Source of the DNA: Methylogaea oryzae
GTDB taxonomy: Bacteria > Pseudomonadota > Gammaproteobacteria > Methylococcales > Methylococcaceae
Reading direction: 5' to 3'
Length of the DNA: 64,000 nucleotides
Assembly (NCBI RefSeq): GCF_019669985.1
Contig: NZ_AP019782.1
Coordinates: forward strand, 364,501-428,500
Shown here: positions 24,721 to 36,083 of the stretch, one piece after another
Layout: each line of letters opens with the position of its first letter
Numbering within the stretch: the first letter of the stretch is position 1
Program-made: the position numbers and the translations under genes
Notes under the pieces: generated by a model
The model's input: the letters and a program-made list of their open reading frames with translations, nothing else
Databases searched by the model: none
What the model was told of the DNA's origin: nothing

Positions 24721-24849
24721 CTATCGCAAATCCCGTGCCTCGGCGCGGGATTGGTATTAATGCTGGAGCAGGCGAGCATTGCGGCACCGTCAAGGCGGTG
24801 CGGAATATTCGGTATGACATTGGCGCAAAGGCAGAGTTCGGAGTTTTGA
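24721..24849 (+). promoter_or_regulatory. Structured 5' leader of the str operon
   Basis: The predicted leader contains two stem-loops: AATCCCG/CGGGATT (24729-24752) and GCACCG/CGGTGC (24784-24801). No leader peptide is convincing. In E. coli the known S7 autoregulation acts between rpsL and rpsG, so the role of these stems is unknown. Confidence 0.35.
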
Positions 24850-25224
24850 ATGCCCACGATTAACCAGTTGGTTCGGAAGCCGCGCACACGAAAGCTTGAG
24901 AAGAGCAACGTGCCCGCGTTGGACGGTTGCCCGCAAAAGCGGGGTGTGTGTGTACGCGTTTATACCACGACGCCGAAAAAGCCGAACTCGGCTCTGCGTA
25001 AGGTGGCGCGTGTGCGTCTGACGAACGGTGCCGAGGTGAGCAGCTATATCGGCGGCGAAGGTCACAACCTTCAGGAGCACTCCGTAGTGCTGATCCGCGG
25101 CGGCCGTGTAAAGGACTTGCCCGGTGTTCGTTACCACATCGTTCGCGGCAGCCTGGATACCTCGGGTGTGGCGAAGCGTCGTCAGGCCCGTTCCAAGTAC
25201 GGCGCCAAAAGACCGAAGAAATAA
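24850..25224 (+). CDS. rpsL: Ribosomal protein uS12
   Basis: A 124-residue uS12 of the decoding centre. Lys43 ([12 protein letters not shown]) and Lys88 ([11 protein letters not shown]) are wild type, so the classic streptomycin-resistance changes are absent. It is the first gene of the str operon, 15 bp before rpsG. Confidence 0.98.
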   Translation: MPTINQLVRKPRTRKLEKSNVPALDGCPQKRGVCVRVYTTTPKKPNSALRKVARVRLTNGAEVSSYIGGEGHNLQEHSVVLIRGGRVKDLPGVRYHIVRGSLDTSGVAKRRQARSKYGAKRPKK

Positions 25225-25239
25225 GGTTTAGGATTCGTC

Positions 25240-25710
25240 ATGTCTAGAAGAAGATTTGCTGCAAAGCGAGATATCACCCCGGATCCGCGTCACGGTAGCG
25301 AAACCCTGTCTCGATTCATCAATATGTTGATGGACAGCGGTAAGAAATCCGTCGCCGAGCGCATTGTTTACGGTGCGCTGGAGATCATGGAAGGCCGCGG
25401 CCATTCCGACTCCGTCAGTGTTTTGGGTAAGGCGTTGGATAACGTGCAGCCGATGGTTGAGGTAAAGTCCCGTCGTGTTGGCGGTGCCACCTATCAGGTT
25501 CCTGTCGAGGTTCGTCCTTCCCGTCGCACCGCGCTGGCTATGCGTTGGTTGATCGATGCCGCCCGCAAGCGCGGGGAAAAGTCCATGGCGGCCCGCTTGG
25601 CGGGTGAGATGATGGAAGCCAGCGAGAATCGCGGCACCGCAGTAAAGAAGCGTGAAGATACGCATCGCATGGCTGAAGCCAACAAGGCATTTTCCCACTA
25701 CCGCTGGTAG
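25240..25710 (+). CDS. rpsG: Ribosomal protein uS7
   Basis: A 156-residue uS7, primary binder of the 16S 3' major domain. The N-terminus [18 protein letters not shown] and the segment [12 protein letters not shown] are conserved. In E. coli it represses the str operon by binding the rpsL-rpsG spacer; here that spacer is only 15 bp, so the E. coli site cannot be conserved in full. Confidence 0.98.
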   Translation: MSRRRFAAKRDITPDPRHGSETLSRFINMLMDSGKKSVAERIVYGALEIMEGRGHSDSVSVLGKALDNVQPMVEVKSRRVGGATYQVPVEVRPSRRTALAMRWLIDAARKRGEKSMAARLAGEMMEASENRGTAVKKREDTHRMAEANKAFSHYRW

Positions 25711-25755
25711 TTTTGGGTTTTTCGCATTCACCTGACTGAGAAAAGGTTCGCACTC

Positions 25756-27852
25756 GTGGCACGTACTACTCCGATTGAACGATATCGCAACATCGGTATC
25801 ATGGCGCACATTGACGCCGGTAAAACGACGACGACTGAGCGCGTCCTCTTTTATACGGGTGTTTCGCATAAGATCGGGGAAGTGCACGACGGTGCAGCGA
25901 CCATGGATTGGATGGAGCAGGAGCAGGAGCGTGGTATCACTATCACCTCCGCTGCGACGACCTGTTTCTGGACCGGTATGGGCGGCAACTTCCCGCAGCA
26001 CCGTATCAATATCATCGACACCCCGGGTCACGTGGACTTCACGATTGAAGTTGAGCGTTCCTTGCGTGTTCTTGACGGCGCTTGCGCTGTTTTCTGCGCG
26101 GTCGGTGGCGTAGAGCCGCAGTCCGAAACCGTGTGGCGCCAGGCGAATAAATACGGCGTGCCGCGTATCGCGTTCGTCAATAAGATGGACCGTTCCGGCG
26201 CCGATTTCCTGCGCGTCGTCGAGCAGCTTCGCACGCGCCTTAACGCGTCGCCGGTGCCGCTGCAGCTCCCCATCGGCGCAGAAGAAAACTTTAAAGGCGT
26301 CGTCGACCTCATCAAGATGAAGGCGATTTTCTGGGACGACTCCACGCAGGGCATGAAGTTCGAGGAGCGCGATATCCCGGAGGATATGGTTGACGCCTGC
26401 CAGGAATGGCACGAGAAGATGGTAGAGGCCGCTGCGGAGTCCAACGAAGAGTTGATGGAAAAGTATCTGGAGAGCGGTGAGCTTTCCGTTGCTGAAATCA
26501 AGAGCGGCTTGCGCGCTCGCACCATCGCCAACGAAATTGTTCCGGCCCTGTGCGGTTCCGCCTTCAAGAACAAAGGCGTTCAGGCCATGTTGGACGCGGT
26601 GATCGAGTACCTGCCGTCTCCCGTAGAGGTGCCGGCTGTGACCGGTATCCTGGATGACGAGAGCGAAGGTTCGCGCGCCTCTTCCGATGATCAGCCGTTT
26701 TCTGCTTTGGCGTTCAAAATCGCCACCGACCCGTTCGTCGGGGCTCTCACCTTCTTCCGCGTTTATTCCGGTGTGGTGAATTCCGGCGACACCGTATTCA
26801 ATCCGGTGAAGGACCGTCGCGAACGTATCGGTCGTATCGTGCAGATGCACGCCAACAACCGGGAAGAAATTAAAGAAGTTCGCGCGGGCGACATCGCGGC
26901 GGCCATCGGCCTGAAGGAAGTCACCACGGGCGACACGCTCTGCGATCCGAAGGAAATCATCACCCTGGAACGCATGGAATTCCCTGAGCCGGTGATCTCT
27001 GTCGCTGTAGAGCCGAAAACCAAGGCGGATCAGGAAAAGATGGGCATCGCGCTGAATAAGCTGGCCCAAGAAGATCCGTCGTTCCGTGTTCATACCGACG
27101 AGGAAACCGGCCAAACGATTATTTCGGGCATGGGCGAACTGCATCTCGAGATTATCGTTGACCGCATGAAGCGCGAATTTAACGTTTTGGCCAATGTCGG
27201 CGCGCCGCAGGTGGCTTATCGCGAAACGATTCGCAAATCGGTCGAGCAGGAAGGTAAGTTTGTTCGCCAGTCCGGCGGCCGCGGTCAGTACGGTCACGTT
27301 TGGTTGCGCATCGAACCGCAGGAGCCGGGTAAGGGCTACGAATTCGTCAATGCCATCGTGGGCGGCGTTGTGCCGCGCGAGTATGTTCCTGCCGTGGATA
27401 AAGGCATCCAGGAACAAATGCAGAACGGTGTGATTGCCGGCTTCCCTGTGGTCGACGTCAAGGTCACGATTTTTGACGGCTCTTACCACGAAGTGGACTC
27501 CAACGAAATGGCCTTCAAAATTGCCGGCTCGATGGGTTTCAAAGAGGGCGCCAAGAAGGCAAATCCCGCTTTGCTTGAGCCGATCATGAAGGTCGAGGTT
27601 GTGACGCCGGAAGAGTACATGGGCGATGTCGTAGGCGACATCAACCGTCGGCGCGGCATGATTTTGGGTATGGACGAATCGCCTTCCGGAAAGGTTGTGA
27701 ACGCGGAAGTGCCGTTGGCCGAGATGTTCGGTTACGCCACCGACCTTCGTTCCGCCACTCAAGGTCGTGCGACGTACTCGATGCAGTTTGAGAAATACCA
27801 GGAAGCGCCGGCCAATGTCGCCGATGCGGTCATTAAAAAAGCTAACAGCTAA
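25756..27852 (+). CDS. fusA: Elongation factor G
   Basis: EF-G, 698 residues, the translocation GTPase, also acting with RRF in ribosome recycling. G1 [14 protein letters not shown]3 [12 protein letters not shown] and G4 NKMD are intact. The start codon is GTG 25756. It lies 45 bp after rpsG and 24 bp before the second tuf. Confidence 0.98.
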   Translation: MARTTPIERYRNIGIMAHIDAGKTTTTERVLFYTGVSHKIGEVHDGAATMDWMEQEQERGITITSAATTCFWTGMGGNFPQHRINIIDTPGHVDFTIEVERSLRVLDGACAVFCAVGGVEPQSETVWRQANKYGVPRIAFVNKMDRSGADFLRVVEQLRTRLNASPVPLQLPIGAEENFKGVVDLIKMKAIFWDDSTQGMKFEERDIPEDMVDACQEWHEKMVEAAAESNEELMEKYLESGELSVAEIKSGLRARTIANEIVPALCGSAFKNKGVQAMLDAVIEYLPSPVEVPAVTGILDDESEGSRASSDDQPFSALAFKIATDPFVGALTFFRVYSGVVNSGDTVFNPVKDRRERIGRIVQMHANNREEIKEVRAGDIAAAIGLKEVTTGDTLCDPKEIITLERMEFPEPVISVAVEPKTKADQEKMGIALNKLAQEDPSFRVHTDEETGQTIISGMGELHLEIIVDRMKREFNVLANVGAPQVAYRETIRKSVEQEGKFVRQSGGRGQYGHVWLRIEPQEPGKGYEFVNAIVGGVVPREYVPAVDKGIQEQMQNGVIAGFPVVDVKVTIFDGSYHEVDSNEMAFKIAGSMGFKEGAKKANPALLEPIMKVEVVTPEEYMGDVVGDINRRRGMILGMDESPSGKVVNAEVPLAEMFGYATDLRSATQGRATYSMQFEKYQEAPANVADAVIKKANS

Positions 27853-27876
27853 GCATTTGAATCACTGAGGTGTACC

Positions 27877-29067
27877 GTGGCTAAAGAAAAATTCGAGCGC
27901 AAGAAGCCGCACGTAAACGTGGGCACGATTGGTCACGTTGACCATGGCAAGACGACGCTGACGGCGGCGCTGACGAAGTGCATGGCGGAATTGCACGGCG
28001 GCGAGTTCAAAGCCTACGACCAGATCGACAACGCTCCGGAAGAGCGCGCACGCGGCATCACGATCGCCACGGCGCACGTGGAGTACGAGTCCCCGAACCG
28101 CCACTACGCGCACGTGGACTGCCCGGGCCACGCCGACTACGTGAAGAACATGATCACCGGCGCCGCACAGATGGACGGTGCGATCCTGGTTTGCTCCGCC
28201 GCCGACGGCCCCATGCCGCAGACCCGCGAGCACATCCTGTTGGCTCGTCAGGTAGGCGTGCCCTACATCGTTGTCTTCCTGAACAAGGCCGACATGGTTG
28301 ACGACGCCGAGCTGATCGAGCTGGTGGAAATGGAAGTGCGCGACTTGTTGAGCAAGTACGACTTCCCCGGCGACGACACCCCCATCATCGTGGGCTCCGC
28401 CCTGAAGGCGCTGGAAGGCGACCAGAGCGACATCGGCGTGCCGGCGGTCAAGAAGCTGGTAGAAGCCATGGACAGCTACATCCCGGAACCGGAGCGTCCC
28501 ATCGACCGCCCGTTCCTGATGCCGATCGAAGACGTATTCTCCATCTCTGGCCGCGGCACCGTGGTGACCGGCCGTGTCGAACGCGGCATCGTCAAAGTAG
28601 GCGAAGAGGTGGAAATCGTCGGTCTGAAAGACACCGTCAAGACCACCTGCACCGGCGTAGAAATGTTCCGCAAGCTGCTGGACCAAGGTCAAGCGGGTGA
28701 CAACGTCGGCGTACTGCTGCGCGGCACCAAGCGCGAAGACGTGGAACGCGGCCAAGTGCTGGCAAAGCCGGGCTCGATCAAGCCGCACACCCACTTCGAA
28801 GCGGAAATCTACGTCCTGTCGAAGGATGAAGGCGGCCGTCACACGCCGTTCTTCAACGGCTACCGCCCGCAGTTTTACTTCCGTACCACCGACGTGACCG
28901 GAGCCATCGACCTGCCGGAAGGCGTGGAAATGGTAATGCCGGGCGACAACGTCAAAGTGACGGTTAAGCTCATCGCCCCGATCGCGATGGAAGACGGTTT
29001 GCGTTTCGCAGTGCGCGAAGGCGGCCGTACCGTCGGCGCCGGTGTGGTTTCGAAGATTATTGAGTAA
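27877..29067 (+). CDS. tufA: Elongation factor Tu, copy 2 (tufA position)
   Basis: EF-Tu, 396 residues, identical in protein to copy 1 at 11393-12583. The start codon is GTG rather than ATG. DNA identity runs from the second base of the start codon to five codons before the stop, with one silent difference seen (GAG at 28606-28608). Such sharp borders at the gene ends point to repeated gene conversion. It sits in the standard str operon place after fusA; rpsJ begins only 5 bp later. Confidence 0.98.
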   Translation: MAKEKFERKKPHVNVGTIGHVDHGKTTLTAALTKCMAELHGGEFKAYDQIDNAPEERARGITIATAHVEYESPNRHYAHVDCPGHADYVKNMITGAAQMDGAILVCSAADGPMPQTREHILLARQVGVPYIVVFLNKADMVDDAELIELVEMEVRDLLSKYDFPGDDTPIIVGSALKALEGDQSDIGVPAVKKLVEAMDSYIPEPERPIDRPFLMPIEDVFSISGRGTVVTGRVERGIVKVGEEVEIVGLKDTVKTTCTGVEMFRKLLDQGQAGDNVGVLLRGTKREDVERGQVLAKPGSIKPHTHFEAEIYVLSKDEGGRHTPFFNGYRPQFYFRTTDVTGAIDLPEGVEMVMPGDNVKVTVKLIAPIAMEDGLRFAVREGGRTVGAGVVSKIIE

Positions 29068-29072
29068 TTGAT

Positions 29073-29384
29073 ATGGCAAAGCAGCGCATTCGTATTTCGT
29101 TGAAAGCGTTCGATCATCGTCTGATTGATCGTTCGGCGTCGGAGATCGTCGAGACCGCTAAGCGCACAGGCGCCCAGGTTTTGGGCCCCATCCCGATGCC
29201 GACTAAGAAGGAGCGGTGGACGGTATTGACCTCTCCGCACGTGAACAAAGATGCTCGGGATCAGTATGAGTTGCGTACCCATAAGCGGTTGCTCGACATC
29301 GTTGACCCGACCGATAAGACCGTTGATGCCCTCATGAAGCTGGATCTGGCTGCGGGCGTGGACGTACAGATCAAACTGAGCTAA
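29073..29384 (+). CDS. rpsJ: Ribosomal protein uS10
   Basis: A 103-residue uS10 (NusE), also a partner of NusB and NusG in antitermination. It starts 5 bp after tuf, so there is no room for an E. coli-like S10 leader with its L4-dependent attenuator; str and S10 genes appear fused in one transcript. Confidence 0.98.
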   Translation: MAKQRIRISLKAFDHRLIDRSASEIVETAKRTGAQVLGPIPMPTKKERWTVLTSPHVNKDARDQYELRTHKRLLDIVDPTDKTVDALMKLDLAAGVDVQIKLS

Positions 29385-29407
29385 GCGCAGCACGGGAGCT
29401 AATTGAG

Positions 29408-30055
29408 ATGGCTATCGGTTTAGTAGGCCAAAAGTGCGGTATGACCCGCGTATTCACCGAGCAGGGAGTTTCCGTTCCTGTATCCGTGGTTCGCGTTCAG
29501 GACAACCGCGTACTGCAAGTTAAGACGCCGGAAAATGACGGCTACAGCGCTGTTCAGGTGGGCGTGGGTGAGAAGAAGGCTTCTCGTGTAAACAAGCCCA
29601 TGGCCGGACACTTCGGGAAAGCCCAGACCGGCACCGCCAAGAAAGTACTCGAATTCCGACTGGAGGAAGGCGAAGCTGTCCCGGCGCTGGCATCCGCCTT
29701 TGGCGTTGAAGTGTTTGAAGAAGGGCAAACCGTCGATGTGCGCGGTGTGACCATCGGCAAGGGCTTCGCCGGCGTAGTTAAGAGACACAACTTCGCGACG
29801 CAAGACGCGACCCACGGTAACTCGCTGTCCCATCGCGGTCATGGCTCCATCGGCCAGAACCAGACGCCGGGGCGCGTGTTCAAGGGCAAGCGCATGTCGG
29901 GCCATATGGGTGCGGTGAACTGCACTGTCCCGAACCTCACGGTGTTCGGCGTAGATAAAGAGCGCGGGCTGTTGCTGATCAAAGGCGCGATTCCCGGACC
30001 CAAGGGCGGATTCGTGGTGGTGAAGCCGGCCGCAAAAAAACGTAGAGGCAAGTGA
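29408..30055 (+). CDS. rplC: Ribosomal protein uL3
   Basis: A 215-residue uL3. The extended loop [21 protein letters not shown] contains the Gln that is N5-methylated by PrmB in gammaproteobacteria. GGGAGC precedes ATG 29408. Its stop overlaps the first possible start of rplD. Confidence 0.97.
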   Translation: MAIGLVGQKCGMTRVFTEQGVSVPVSVVRVQDNRVLQVKTPENDGYSAVQVGVGEKKASRVNKPMAGHFGKAQTGTAKKVLEFRLEEGEAVPALASAFGVEVFEEGQTVDVRGVTIGKGFAGVVKRHNFATQDATHGNSLSHRGHGSIGQNQTPGRVFKGKRMSGHMGAVNCTVPNLTVFGVDKERGLLLIKGAIPGPKGGFVVVKPAAKKRRGK

Positions 30056-30057
30056 GC

Positions 30058-30672
30058 ATGAGCGTGCAAGTACCTGCAAGCGACAACGGTGGCGCGGCAG
30101 CGCAAGTCGCCGATGAAGTCTTCGGCAAGGAATACAACGAAGGTTTGGTGCATCAAGTGGTCGTAGCCTATATGGCTAAGGCCCGGGCCGGCACCAAGGC
30201 GCAAAAGACCCGCTCCGACGTTAGCGGCGGTGGCGTTAAGCCCTGGAAGCAGAAGGGCTCCGGCCGCGCTCGCGCGGGCACCAGCCGTAGCCCGTTGTGG
30301 CGCACCGGTGGTGTGACGTTTGCCGCCCGTCCGCGCGACTATAGCCAAAAAGTCAACCGCAAAATGTATCGCGCCGCGATGTGCTCCATTTTGTCCGAGT
30401 TGCTGCGGCAAGGGCGCGTCAGCGTCAACGACGCTTTGGTACCCGCCGAGCCGCGCACCAAAGCTTTCGTCGATCGTATCGGCCAAGTTGGCCGTACGCG
30501 TACCTTGATTGTTACGGAGACGATTGAAGAGAATTTGTGGTTGGGTGCACGTAACGTGCCCAACGTTGCACTCTCCACCGTGACCAGTTTGGACCCGTAC
30601 ACCTTGGTTTCAGCAGATCGCGTTATCGCTACGAGAGCGGCGCTGAAGAGCCTTGAGGAGAGACTCAAATGA
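30058..30672 (+). CDS. rplD: Ribosomal protein uL4
   Basis: A 204-residue uL4, which lines the exit tunnel with its loop [19 protein letters not shown]-type region and [20 protein letters not shown] chose ATG 30058 since AGAGG lies ~9 bp upstream; GTG 30052 is an alternative two codons earlier. Its end overlaps rplW by four bases. Confidence 0.96.
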   Translation: MSVQVPASDNGGAAAQVADEVFGKEYNEGLVHQVVVAYMAKARAGTKAQKTRSDVSGGGVKPWKQKGSGRARAGTSRSPLWRTGGVTFAARPRDYSQKVNRKMYRAAMCSILSELLRQGRVSVNDALVPAEPRTKAFVDRIGQVGRTRTLIVTETIEENLWLGARNVPNVALSTVTSLDPYTLVSADRVIATRAALKSLEERLK

Positions 30673-30962
30673 ACCAAAAGCAACTGAGTCGGGTTATCCT
30701 GGCGCCGGTAATCTCGGAAAAGAGCACGTTGGCTGCTGAAAAAGGCGCTGCGGTTGTGTTTCGCGTGTTGCCGGAAGCGGAAAAGGATCAGATCCGCCGT
30801 GCTGTAGAATTGATGTTTAAAGTTGAGGTCGACTCGGTCCGTGTTTTGAACGTCAAAGGCAAGAATAAGCGCACTGGGCGTTTCATCGGCAAACGGTCGG
30901 ACTGGAAAAAAGCATACGTAAAGCTTAAGCCGGGCCACGACATCAACTTCGGTACAGCTTAA
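30669..30962 (+). CDS. rplW: Ribosomal protein uL23
   Basis: A 97-residue uL23 at the tunnel exit, the docking site for trigger factor and [12 protein letters not shown] near the N-terminus and [21 protein letters not shown] are conserved. The ATG overlaps the rplD stop, so translation is coupled. Confidence 0.97.
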   Translation: MNQKQLSRVILAPVISEKSTLAAEKGAAVVFRVLPEAEKDQIRRAVELMFKVEVDSVRVLNVKGKNKRTGRFIGKRSDWKKAYVKLKPGHDINFGTA

Positions 30963-30984
30963 GTTTTCACAGTAGGTTAGAGCG

Positions 30985-31812
30985 ATGGCGATTATCAAGA
31001 AAAAACCCACTTCCGCGGGCACGCGTTTTGTGGTCAAAGTTCGCACCGACGGATTGCACAAGGGCAAGCCCGTGCGTTCTCTGGTCGAGAACCTGGCCAA
31101 GAATGGCGGGCGCAACAGCGTCGGACGCATTACCGTTCGTCACCAAGGCGGTGGGCACAAGCGTCAATACCGTCTGATCGACTTCAAGCGAAACAAGGTC
31201 GGCGTAGCTGGCAAGGTTGAGCGCATTGAATACGATCCGAACCGTAGCGCCAACATCGCTCTGATCCTGTATCGCGACGGCGAGCGGCGTTACATTGTGG
31301 CTCCGAAAGGGCTGGCTGTCGGTGACGAAGTCGTTTCGGGCGATTTCGTGCCCGTTAAAACCGGCAATTGCATGCCGCTGCGTAACATGCCGGTAGGCTC
31401 CATTATTCACTGCGTCGAGTTGAAGCCGGGCCGTGGTGCCCAGCTTGCCCGTAGCGCAGGCGCTTCTGTGCAGATGGTCGCAAAGGAAGGCGCGTATGCG
31501 ACGATTCGTTTGCGTTCCGGTGAAATGCGCAAGGTTCCGGCGGACTGCAAGGGCGTGTTCGGCGAAGTTGGCAACAGCGAGCATAACCTGCGCTCATTGG
31601 GTAAGGCCGGTGCCTCCCGTTGGCGGGGAATTCGTCCTACCGTTCGAGGTGTTGTTATGAACCCGGTGGACCACCCCCATGGCGGCGGCGAAGGCCGCAC
31701 CTCCGGCGGTCGCCATCCGGTGACCCCGTGGGGTATCCCCACCAAGGGCTATAAGACCCGGCACAATAAGCGTACCGGAAAACTGATTGTTAGAAGTCGC
31801 AAAGCGAAATAA
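30985..31812 (+). CDS. rplB: Ribosomal protein uL2
   Basis: A 275-residue uL2 near the peptidyl-transferase centre. The C-terminal segment [14 protein letters not shown] holds the conserved histidine implicated in activity. The length and order (rplW-rplB-rpsS) are standard. Confidence 0.98.
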   Translation: MAIIKKKPTSAGTRFVVKVRTDGLHKGKPVRSLVENLAKNGGRNSVGRITVRHQGGGHKRQYRLIDFKRNKVGVAGKVERIEYDPNRSANIALILYRDGERRYIVAPKGLAVGDEVVSGDFVPVKTGNCMPLRNMPVGSIIHCVELKPGRGAQLARSAGASVQMVAKEGAYATIRLRSGEMRKVPADCKGVFGEVGNSEHNLRSLGKAGASRWRGIRPTVRGVVMNPVDHPHGGGEGRTSGGRHPVTPWGIPTKGYKTRHNKRTGKLIVRSRKAK

Positions 31813-31829
31813 TTCAAGGGGAAGCGGTC

Positions 31830-32102
31830 GTGCCACGTTCTATTAAAAAAGGCCCTTTCATCGACCACCATCTGTTGAAGAAGGTGGAGGAAGCAGCGGC
31901 GTCCGGCGGAAAACGCCCGATCAAAACTTGGTCGCGCCGTTCCATGGTGTTTCCGGACATGATCGGACTCACAATCGCAGTACATAACGGCAAGCAGCAC
32001 GTGCCGGTATTGATCAGCGAAAACATGATTGGTCACAAGTTGGGTGAATTTGCACCGACTCGTACTTACAAAGGCCACCAGGCCGACAAAAAGGCCAGAT
32101 AA
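31830..32102 (+). CDS. rpsS: Ribosomal protein uS19
   Basis: A 90-residue uS19. It starts with GTG 31830 ([18 protein letters not shown]) after a GGGG-rich Shine-Dalgarno. [15 protein letters not shown] is conserved. It forms a complex with S13 in the head of the small subunit. Confidence 0.97.
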   Translation: MPRSIKKGPFIDHHLLKKVEEAAASGGKRPIKTWSRRSMVFPDMIGLTIAVHNGKQHVPVLISENMIGHKLGEFAPTRTYKGHQADKKAR

Positions 32103-32114
32103 GGCGGGACCCAG

Positions 32115-32447
32115 ATGGAAGTTAAAGCTAAGCTCTCGTTCGCTCGCTCTTCGGCGCAGAAAACACGGCTCGTGGCTGACCAGATTCGCGGTCAGAAGGT
32201 TGAGTCGGCGCTGAACACCCTGCGTTTTAGTCAAAAAAAGGCTGCTGACATCGTCCTTAAGGTGTTGGAGTCGGCTGTGGCGAATGCGGAGAACAATGCG
32301 GGCGCCGACATCGACGAATTGAAGGTTGGGGCTATTTACGTAGATGAAGGTCCTTCGTTGAAGCGCCTTATGCCGCGAGCGAAGGGCCGCGCGAATCGCA
32401 TTCTGAAGCGTACTTGCCACGTCGTCGTAAAACTCACCGATAAATAG
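32115..32447 (+). CDS. rplV: Ribosomal protein uL22
   Basis: A 110-residue uL22 whose beta-hairpin reaches into the exit tunnel. The hairpin region [21 protein letters not shown] is standard, without the deletion known from macrolide-resistant mutants. Confidence 0.97.
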   Translation: MEVKAKLSFARSSAQKTRLVADQIRGQKVESALNTLRFSQKKAADIVLKVLESAVANAENNAGADIDELKVGAIYVDEGPSLKRLMPRAKGRANRILKRTCHVVVKLTDK

Positions 32448-32462
32448 CCAAAGGCTCGAAAA

Positions 32463-33110
32463 ATGGGACAGAAGGTACACCCCACCGGTATCCGGCTCGG
32501 ACACGTAAGAGATTGGTCTTCCCGCTGGTATGCGGACAAGGCGAACTACGCCAAATATTTGTATCAGGATCTCAAGCTGCGCGAGTTTCTGAAAAAGAAG
32601 CTAGAACACGCCTCCGTCAGCCGTATCCAGATCAACCGTCTGGCAAACAGTGCGCAGGTTACGGTTCACACGGCGCGTCCGGGTCTTGTGATAGGCAAGC
32701 GTGGCGAGGATATCGAGCAGCTGCGTAAGTCCGTCTCCGGATTCTTGGGTATCCCTGTTCAGGTGAGTGTCGAGGAAATTCGTAAGCCGGAACTGGATGC
32801 GCAGTTGGTTGCGGAAGGTGTCGCCCAACAGTTGGAAAAGCGCATCATGTTTCGCCGCGCAATGAAGCGCGCGCTGCAGAACGCCATGCGCCTCGGTGCC
32901 GAAGGAATACGGATTAACGCTGCGGGCCGACTGAACGGCGCTGAAATCGCGCGTACCGAGTGGTATCGCGAGGGACGGGTGCCCTTGCACACCTTGAGGG
33001 CCGACATCGATTATGGCTTCGCCGAAGCGCATACCACCTACGGTGTGATCGGGGTGAAAGTATGGATCTTCAAGGGTGAAGTGTTTAACCCCGACGAACG
33101 ATTCGTTTGA
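32463..33110 (+). CDS. rpsC: Ribosomal protein uS3
   Basis: A 215-residue uS3 with KH domain ([20 protein letters not shown]) and C-terminal domain. It lies at the mRNA entry and contributes to helicase activity of the ribosome. [12 protein letters not shown] at the N-terminus sets the start. Confidence 0.98.
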   Translation: MGQKVHPTGIRLGHVRDWSSRWYADKANYAKYLYQDLKLREFLKKKLEHASVSRIQINRLANSAQVTVHTARPGLVIGKRGEDIEQLRKSVSGFLGIPVQVSVEEIRKPELDAQLVAEGVAQQLEKRIMFRRAMKRALQNAMRLGAEGIRINAAGRLNGAEIARTEWYREGRVPLHTLRADIDYGFAEAHTTYGVIGVKVWIFKGEVFNPDERFV

Positions 33111-33128
33111 GGGCATGGGTGAAAAGTA

Positions 33129-33542
33129 ATGTTACAGCCTAAACGCACAAAATTCAGAAAAACGCATAAAACTGTCAAGTCGGGATTGGCTGGGCGTGGC
33201 TCGAAAGTCAGCTTCGGCGAATACGGTTTGAAGGCAGTCAACGGTTGCCGTATCACCGCTCGCCAGATTGAGGCCGCTCGACGCGCGGTTTCTCGCCATG
33301 TGAAGCGCGGCGGGAAAATTTGGATTCGCGTATTCCCTGACAAGCCCATTTCGACGAAGCCGTTGGAAGTTCGTATGGGCAGCGGTAAAGGTAGCGTGGA
33401 GTACTGGGTCGCCGACATCAAGGCTGGCGTTGTGCTTTACGAGATTGAGGGGGTTAGCGAGGAAGTGGCGCGCGAAGCATTTCGTCTGGCCGCTGCCAAG
33501 CTGCCGGTCAAGACAGCGTTTGTACAGCGTACGGTGATGTAA
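33129..33542 (+). CDS. rplP: Ribosomal protein uL16
   Basis: A 137-residue uL16 that helps position A-site t[11 protein letters not shown] at the start and [15 protein letters not shown] are conserved. Its last base overlaps the rpmC start (TAATG). Confidence 0.97.
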   Translation: MLQPKRTKFRKTHKTVKSGLAGRGSKVSFGEYGLKAVNGCRITARQIEAARRAVSRHVKRGGKIWIRVFPDKPISTKPLEVRMGSGKGSVEYWVADIKAGVVLYEIEGVSEEVAREAFRLAAAKLPVKTAFVQRTVM

Positions 33543-33736
33543 TGAAAGCAAGCGAACTAAGGCAGAAAAGCGTCGCAGAACTTGACGAAATGCTCGGAGA
33601 GTTATATCGTACGCAGTTCAACTTGCGGATGCAGAAGGCAACCGGGCAGTTGAGCAAAACCCACGATGTGCGTCAGGTTCGTCGCGAAGTGGCAAGAATT
33701 ATGACTGTGCGAAAGCAGCTCGCCGAGGCAAAGTGA
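33542..33736 (+). CDS. rpmC: Ribosomal protein uL29
   Basis: A 64-residue helical hairpin protein near the tunnel exit. [18 protein letters not shown] is typical. The ATG overlaps the rplP stop by one base, and its own stop overlaps the rpsQ start. Confidence 0.96.
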   Translation: MKASELRQKSVAELDEMLGELYRTQFNLRMQKATGQLSKTHDVRQVRREVARIMTVRKQLAEAK

Positions 33737-33999
33737 TGAGCGAAAGCGAAAAAAAGATCCGTACCGTTACCGGCCGCGTGGTAAGCGCTAAAGGTGAGAA
33801 GAGTGTGACGGTTTCGGTGGAGCGCCTGGTTCCTCATGCGCTTTACGGCAAAATTACTCGTAAGACCACCAAGGTTCGCGCTCACGACGAGCAGGGCGAC
33901 GCTTCCGAAGGGGATTTGGTGGTGTTGACTCCCTCCCGGCCGATGTCCAAGAGCAAAAGCTGGCAGGTTTTGAAGGTTGTTGAAAAAGCCCCTGTCTGA
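33736..33999 (+). CDS. rpsQ: Ribosomal protein uS17
   Basis: An 87-residue OB-fold uS17. TVTGRVVSAKGEKSVTV and YGKITRKTTKVRAHDE are typical. The start at ATG 33736 overlaps the rpmC stop (TGATG); GTG 33733 is possible but less likely. It is the last gene of the S10 block. Confidence 0.95.
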   Translation: MSESEKKIRTVTGRVVSAKGEKSVTVSVERLVPHALYGKITRKTTKVRAHDEQGDASEGDLVVLTPSRPMSKSKSWQVLKVVEKAPV

Positions 34000-34044
34000 T
34001 CGCGAGTGGCGCTGGGCAATTAGTCGAAAGAAAAGCGAGATACC

Positions 34045-34413
34045 ATGATTCAGATGCAAAGCTGCCTCGATGCTGCTGATAACAGCGGGGCAAAGCGGGT
34101 AATGTGCATAAAGGTGTTGGGCGGGTCGAAGCGCCGATACGCAGCCATTGGTGACATTATTAAAGTCAGCATTAAGGATGCCATTCCTCGTGGCCGAGTG
34201 AAGAAAGGCGAAGTTCACAATGCCGTCGTCGTCAGGACCCGCAAGGGCATTCGCCGCCCGGATGGTTCTCAGATCCGTTTCGACGGAAATGCTGCCGTGC
34301 TGCTCGACAATAAGCTCCAGCCTATCGGTACGCGCATTTTTGGGCCGGTCACCCGCGAGCTTCGGACTGAGCGGTTCATGAAAATTATTTCGCTGGCTCC
34401 AGAAGTACTGTAA
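34045..34413 (+). CDS. rplN: Ribosomal protein uL14
   Basis: A 122-residue uL14, beginning the spc block. [19 protein letters not shown] and the C-terminal [19 protein letters not shown] are conserved. It is the contact site for ribosome silencing factor RsfS in other bacteria. Confidence 0.98.
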   Translation: MIQMQSCLDAADNSGAKRVMCIKVLGGSKRRYAAIGDIIKVSIKDAIPRGRVKKGEVHNAVVVRTRKGIRRPDGSQIRFDGNAAVLLDNKLQPIGTRIFGPVTRELRTERFMKIISLAPEVL

Positions 34414-34429
34414 CGGAAGGCGGAAAAAA

Positions 34430-34744
34430 ATGCGTAAGATAAAGAAAGGCGATCAGGTCGTCGTTATTGCCGGAAAAGATAAGGGCAAGCGCGGCGCCGT
34501 CATGTCTGTTGATGAGCATCGCGTGTTTGTTGAAGGCATCAATGTCGTCAAGAAGCATGTTAAGCCCATGCCTGCCCGTGGCGTCGAGGGCGGTATCGTC
34601 GATAAGACGCTGTCAATTCACGTTTCTAACGTCGCGTTGTTTAACCCTGCGACGAAAAAGGCGGATCGAGTAGGTATTCGTACCTTGGAAGACGGCCGGA
34701 AGATCAGGGTTTTCAAGTCCACCAGCGAAGCGGTAGACGCGTAG
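34430..34744 (+). CDS. rplX: Ribosomal protein uL24
   Basis: A 104-residue uL24, an early assembly initiator of the large subunit. The KOW motif [16 protein letters not shown] is at residues 7-22. GGAAGG precedes ATG 34430. Confidence 0.97.
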   Translation: MRKIKKGDQVVVIAGKDKGKRGAVMSVDEHRVFVEGINVVKKHVKPMPARGVEGGIVDKTLSIHVSNVALFNPATKKADRVGIRTLEDGRKIRVFKSTSEAVDA

Positions 34745-34767
34745 TCTTAAGAGGAACACCGGACCCC

Positions 34768-35316
34768 ATGGCTAGGTTGCAAAAAACATATAATGAAGAA
34801 ATCCGCCCTGCGCTGATGACGCGTTTCGGCTATAGCAGCATCATGCAGGTGCCCCGCATTACGAAAATTACCCTGAATATGGGTGTTGGCGAAGCGGTGG
34901 CGGACAAGAAAATCCTGCAGGCAGCTATCGAAGATTTGGCGAAAATCAGTGGGCAAAAGCCGGTCGCCACGATCGCGCGCAAGTCCATCGCCGGGTTCAA
35001 AATCCGCGACGGAATGCCCATCGGTTGCAAAGTTACTCTGCGTCGCGAGCGCATGTACGAGTTTCTGGATCGCCTAATCAATGTCGCAATGCCGCGTGTT
35101 CGGGATTTCCGTGGGTTGAATCCGCGCTCGTTTGATGGTCGCGGCAGCTACTCCATGGGCGTGAAGGAACAGATTATTTTCCCGGAAATCGATTACGACA
35201 AGATCGACGCGCTGCGCGGTCTTGATATCACTATTACGACGACTGCTCGCGGCGACGAAGAGGCTCGGGCGTTGTTGGAAATGTTCAAGTTTCCTTTCCG
35301 GACCAAGAGCGAATAA
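34768..35316 (+). CDS. rplE: Ribosomal protein uL5
   Basis: A 182-residue uL5, which carries 5S rRNA into the large subunit and contacts P-site t[18 protein letters not shown] and [17 protein letters not shown] are conserved. It is 5 bp before rpsN. Confidence 0.98.
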   Translation: MARLQKTYNEEIRPALMTRFGYSSIMQVPRITKITLNMGVGEAVADKKILQAAIEDLAKISGQKPVATIARKSIAGFKIRDGMPIGCKVTLRRERMYEFLDRLINVAMPRVRDFRGLNPRSFDGRGSYSMGVKEQIIFPEIDYDKIDALRGLDITITTTARGDEEARALLEMFKFPFRTKSE

Positions 35317-35321
35317 TAGGT

Positions 35322-35627
35322 ATGGCTAAGAAGTCGATGAAAGCCCGCGAAGTAAAACGGGCGAAACTGGCCGACAAGCACGCTGCAAAGCGCAAAGAGC
35401 TAAAGGCGATTATCAGCAGCCAGACGGCCAGCTTTGAGCAGAAGCACGTCGCCACCGTAGCTCTGCAGAAACTGCCGCGGGATTCGTCGGCCTGCCGTGC
35501 GAGAAACCGTTGCTCCCTGACCGGGCGCCCGCATGGGTATTACCGCAAGTTCGGGCTTGGCCGTAATATGCTTCGTGCTGCCGTGATGCGCGGCGATGTG
35601 CCTGGTGTTACCAAGGCCAGCTGGTAA
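35322..35627 (+). CDS. rpsN: Ribosomal protein uS14 (zinc-free form)
   Basis: A 101-residue uS14 of the long, zinc-independent type. [19 protein letters not shown] lacks the CXXC pairs of the short zinc form. The standard place is between rplE and rpsH. Confidence 0.97.
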   Translation: MAKKSMKAREVKRAKLADKHAAKRKELKAIISSQTASFEQKHVATVALQKLPRDSSACRARNRCSLTGRPHGYYRKFGLGRNMLRAAVMRGDVPGVTKASW

Positions 35628-35669
35628 AAGAGCACCCTTCAAGCAATTGATTCAGCGAAGAATATTACT

Positions 35670-36065
35670 ATGAGCATGACCGACCCCATCGCGGATATGT
35701 TGACCCGGATTCGTAACGGCCAGATGGCCGGAAAGGCCGAGGTGAGCATGCCGTCCTCTAAACAAAAAAAGGCGCTTTGCAAGGTGCTCGCGGCTGAAGG
35801 CTACATCAGCGGTTTTTCGGCTTCCAACGAGAACGGCAAGGAACGCTTGAGCGTCACGTTGAAATACCATCACGGAGTCCCCGTAATCGAGATGGTTAAG
35901 CGCGTAAGTCGCCCAGGGCTGCGTATCTATCGGTCCAAGGACGAGTTGCCTAAGGTTATGGGTGGTCTCGGTGTAGCTGTTGTATCCACTTCTAAGGGCG
36001 TGATGACGGATCGCGCTGCTCGCGCCCAGTCCTTGGGCGGCGAAGTGATTTGTCTGGTGGCATAA
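35670..36065 (+). CDS. rpsH: Ribosomal protein uS8
   Basis: A 131-residue uS8, the autogenous repressor of the spc operon in E. coli. [17 protein letters not shown] at the N-terminus and the C-terminal [15 protein letters not shown]-type rRNA-binding loop are conserved. The spacer before it (35628-35669) is too short to judge an S8-binding site elsewhere. Confidence 0.97.
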   Translation: MSMTDPIADMLTRIRNGQMAGKAEVSMPSSKQKKALCKVLAAEGYISGFSASNENGKERLSVTLKYHHGVPVIEMVKRVSRPGLRIYRSKDELPKVMGGLGVAVVSTSKGVMTDRAARAQSLGGEVICLVA

Positions 36066-36083
36066 GCCTTAAGGTGAGTTTTC

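Noticed and set aside
25228-27762. 844-codon minus-strand open frame opposite rpsG and fusA
   Set aside because: Antisense shadow of highly biased genes, with no recognisable domains.
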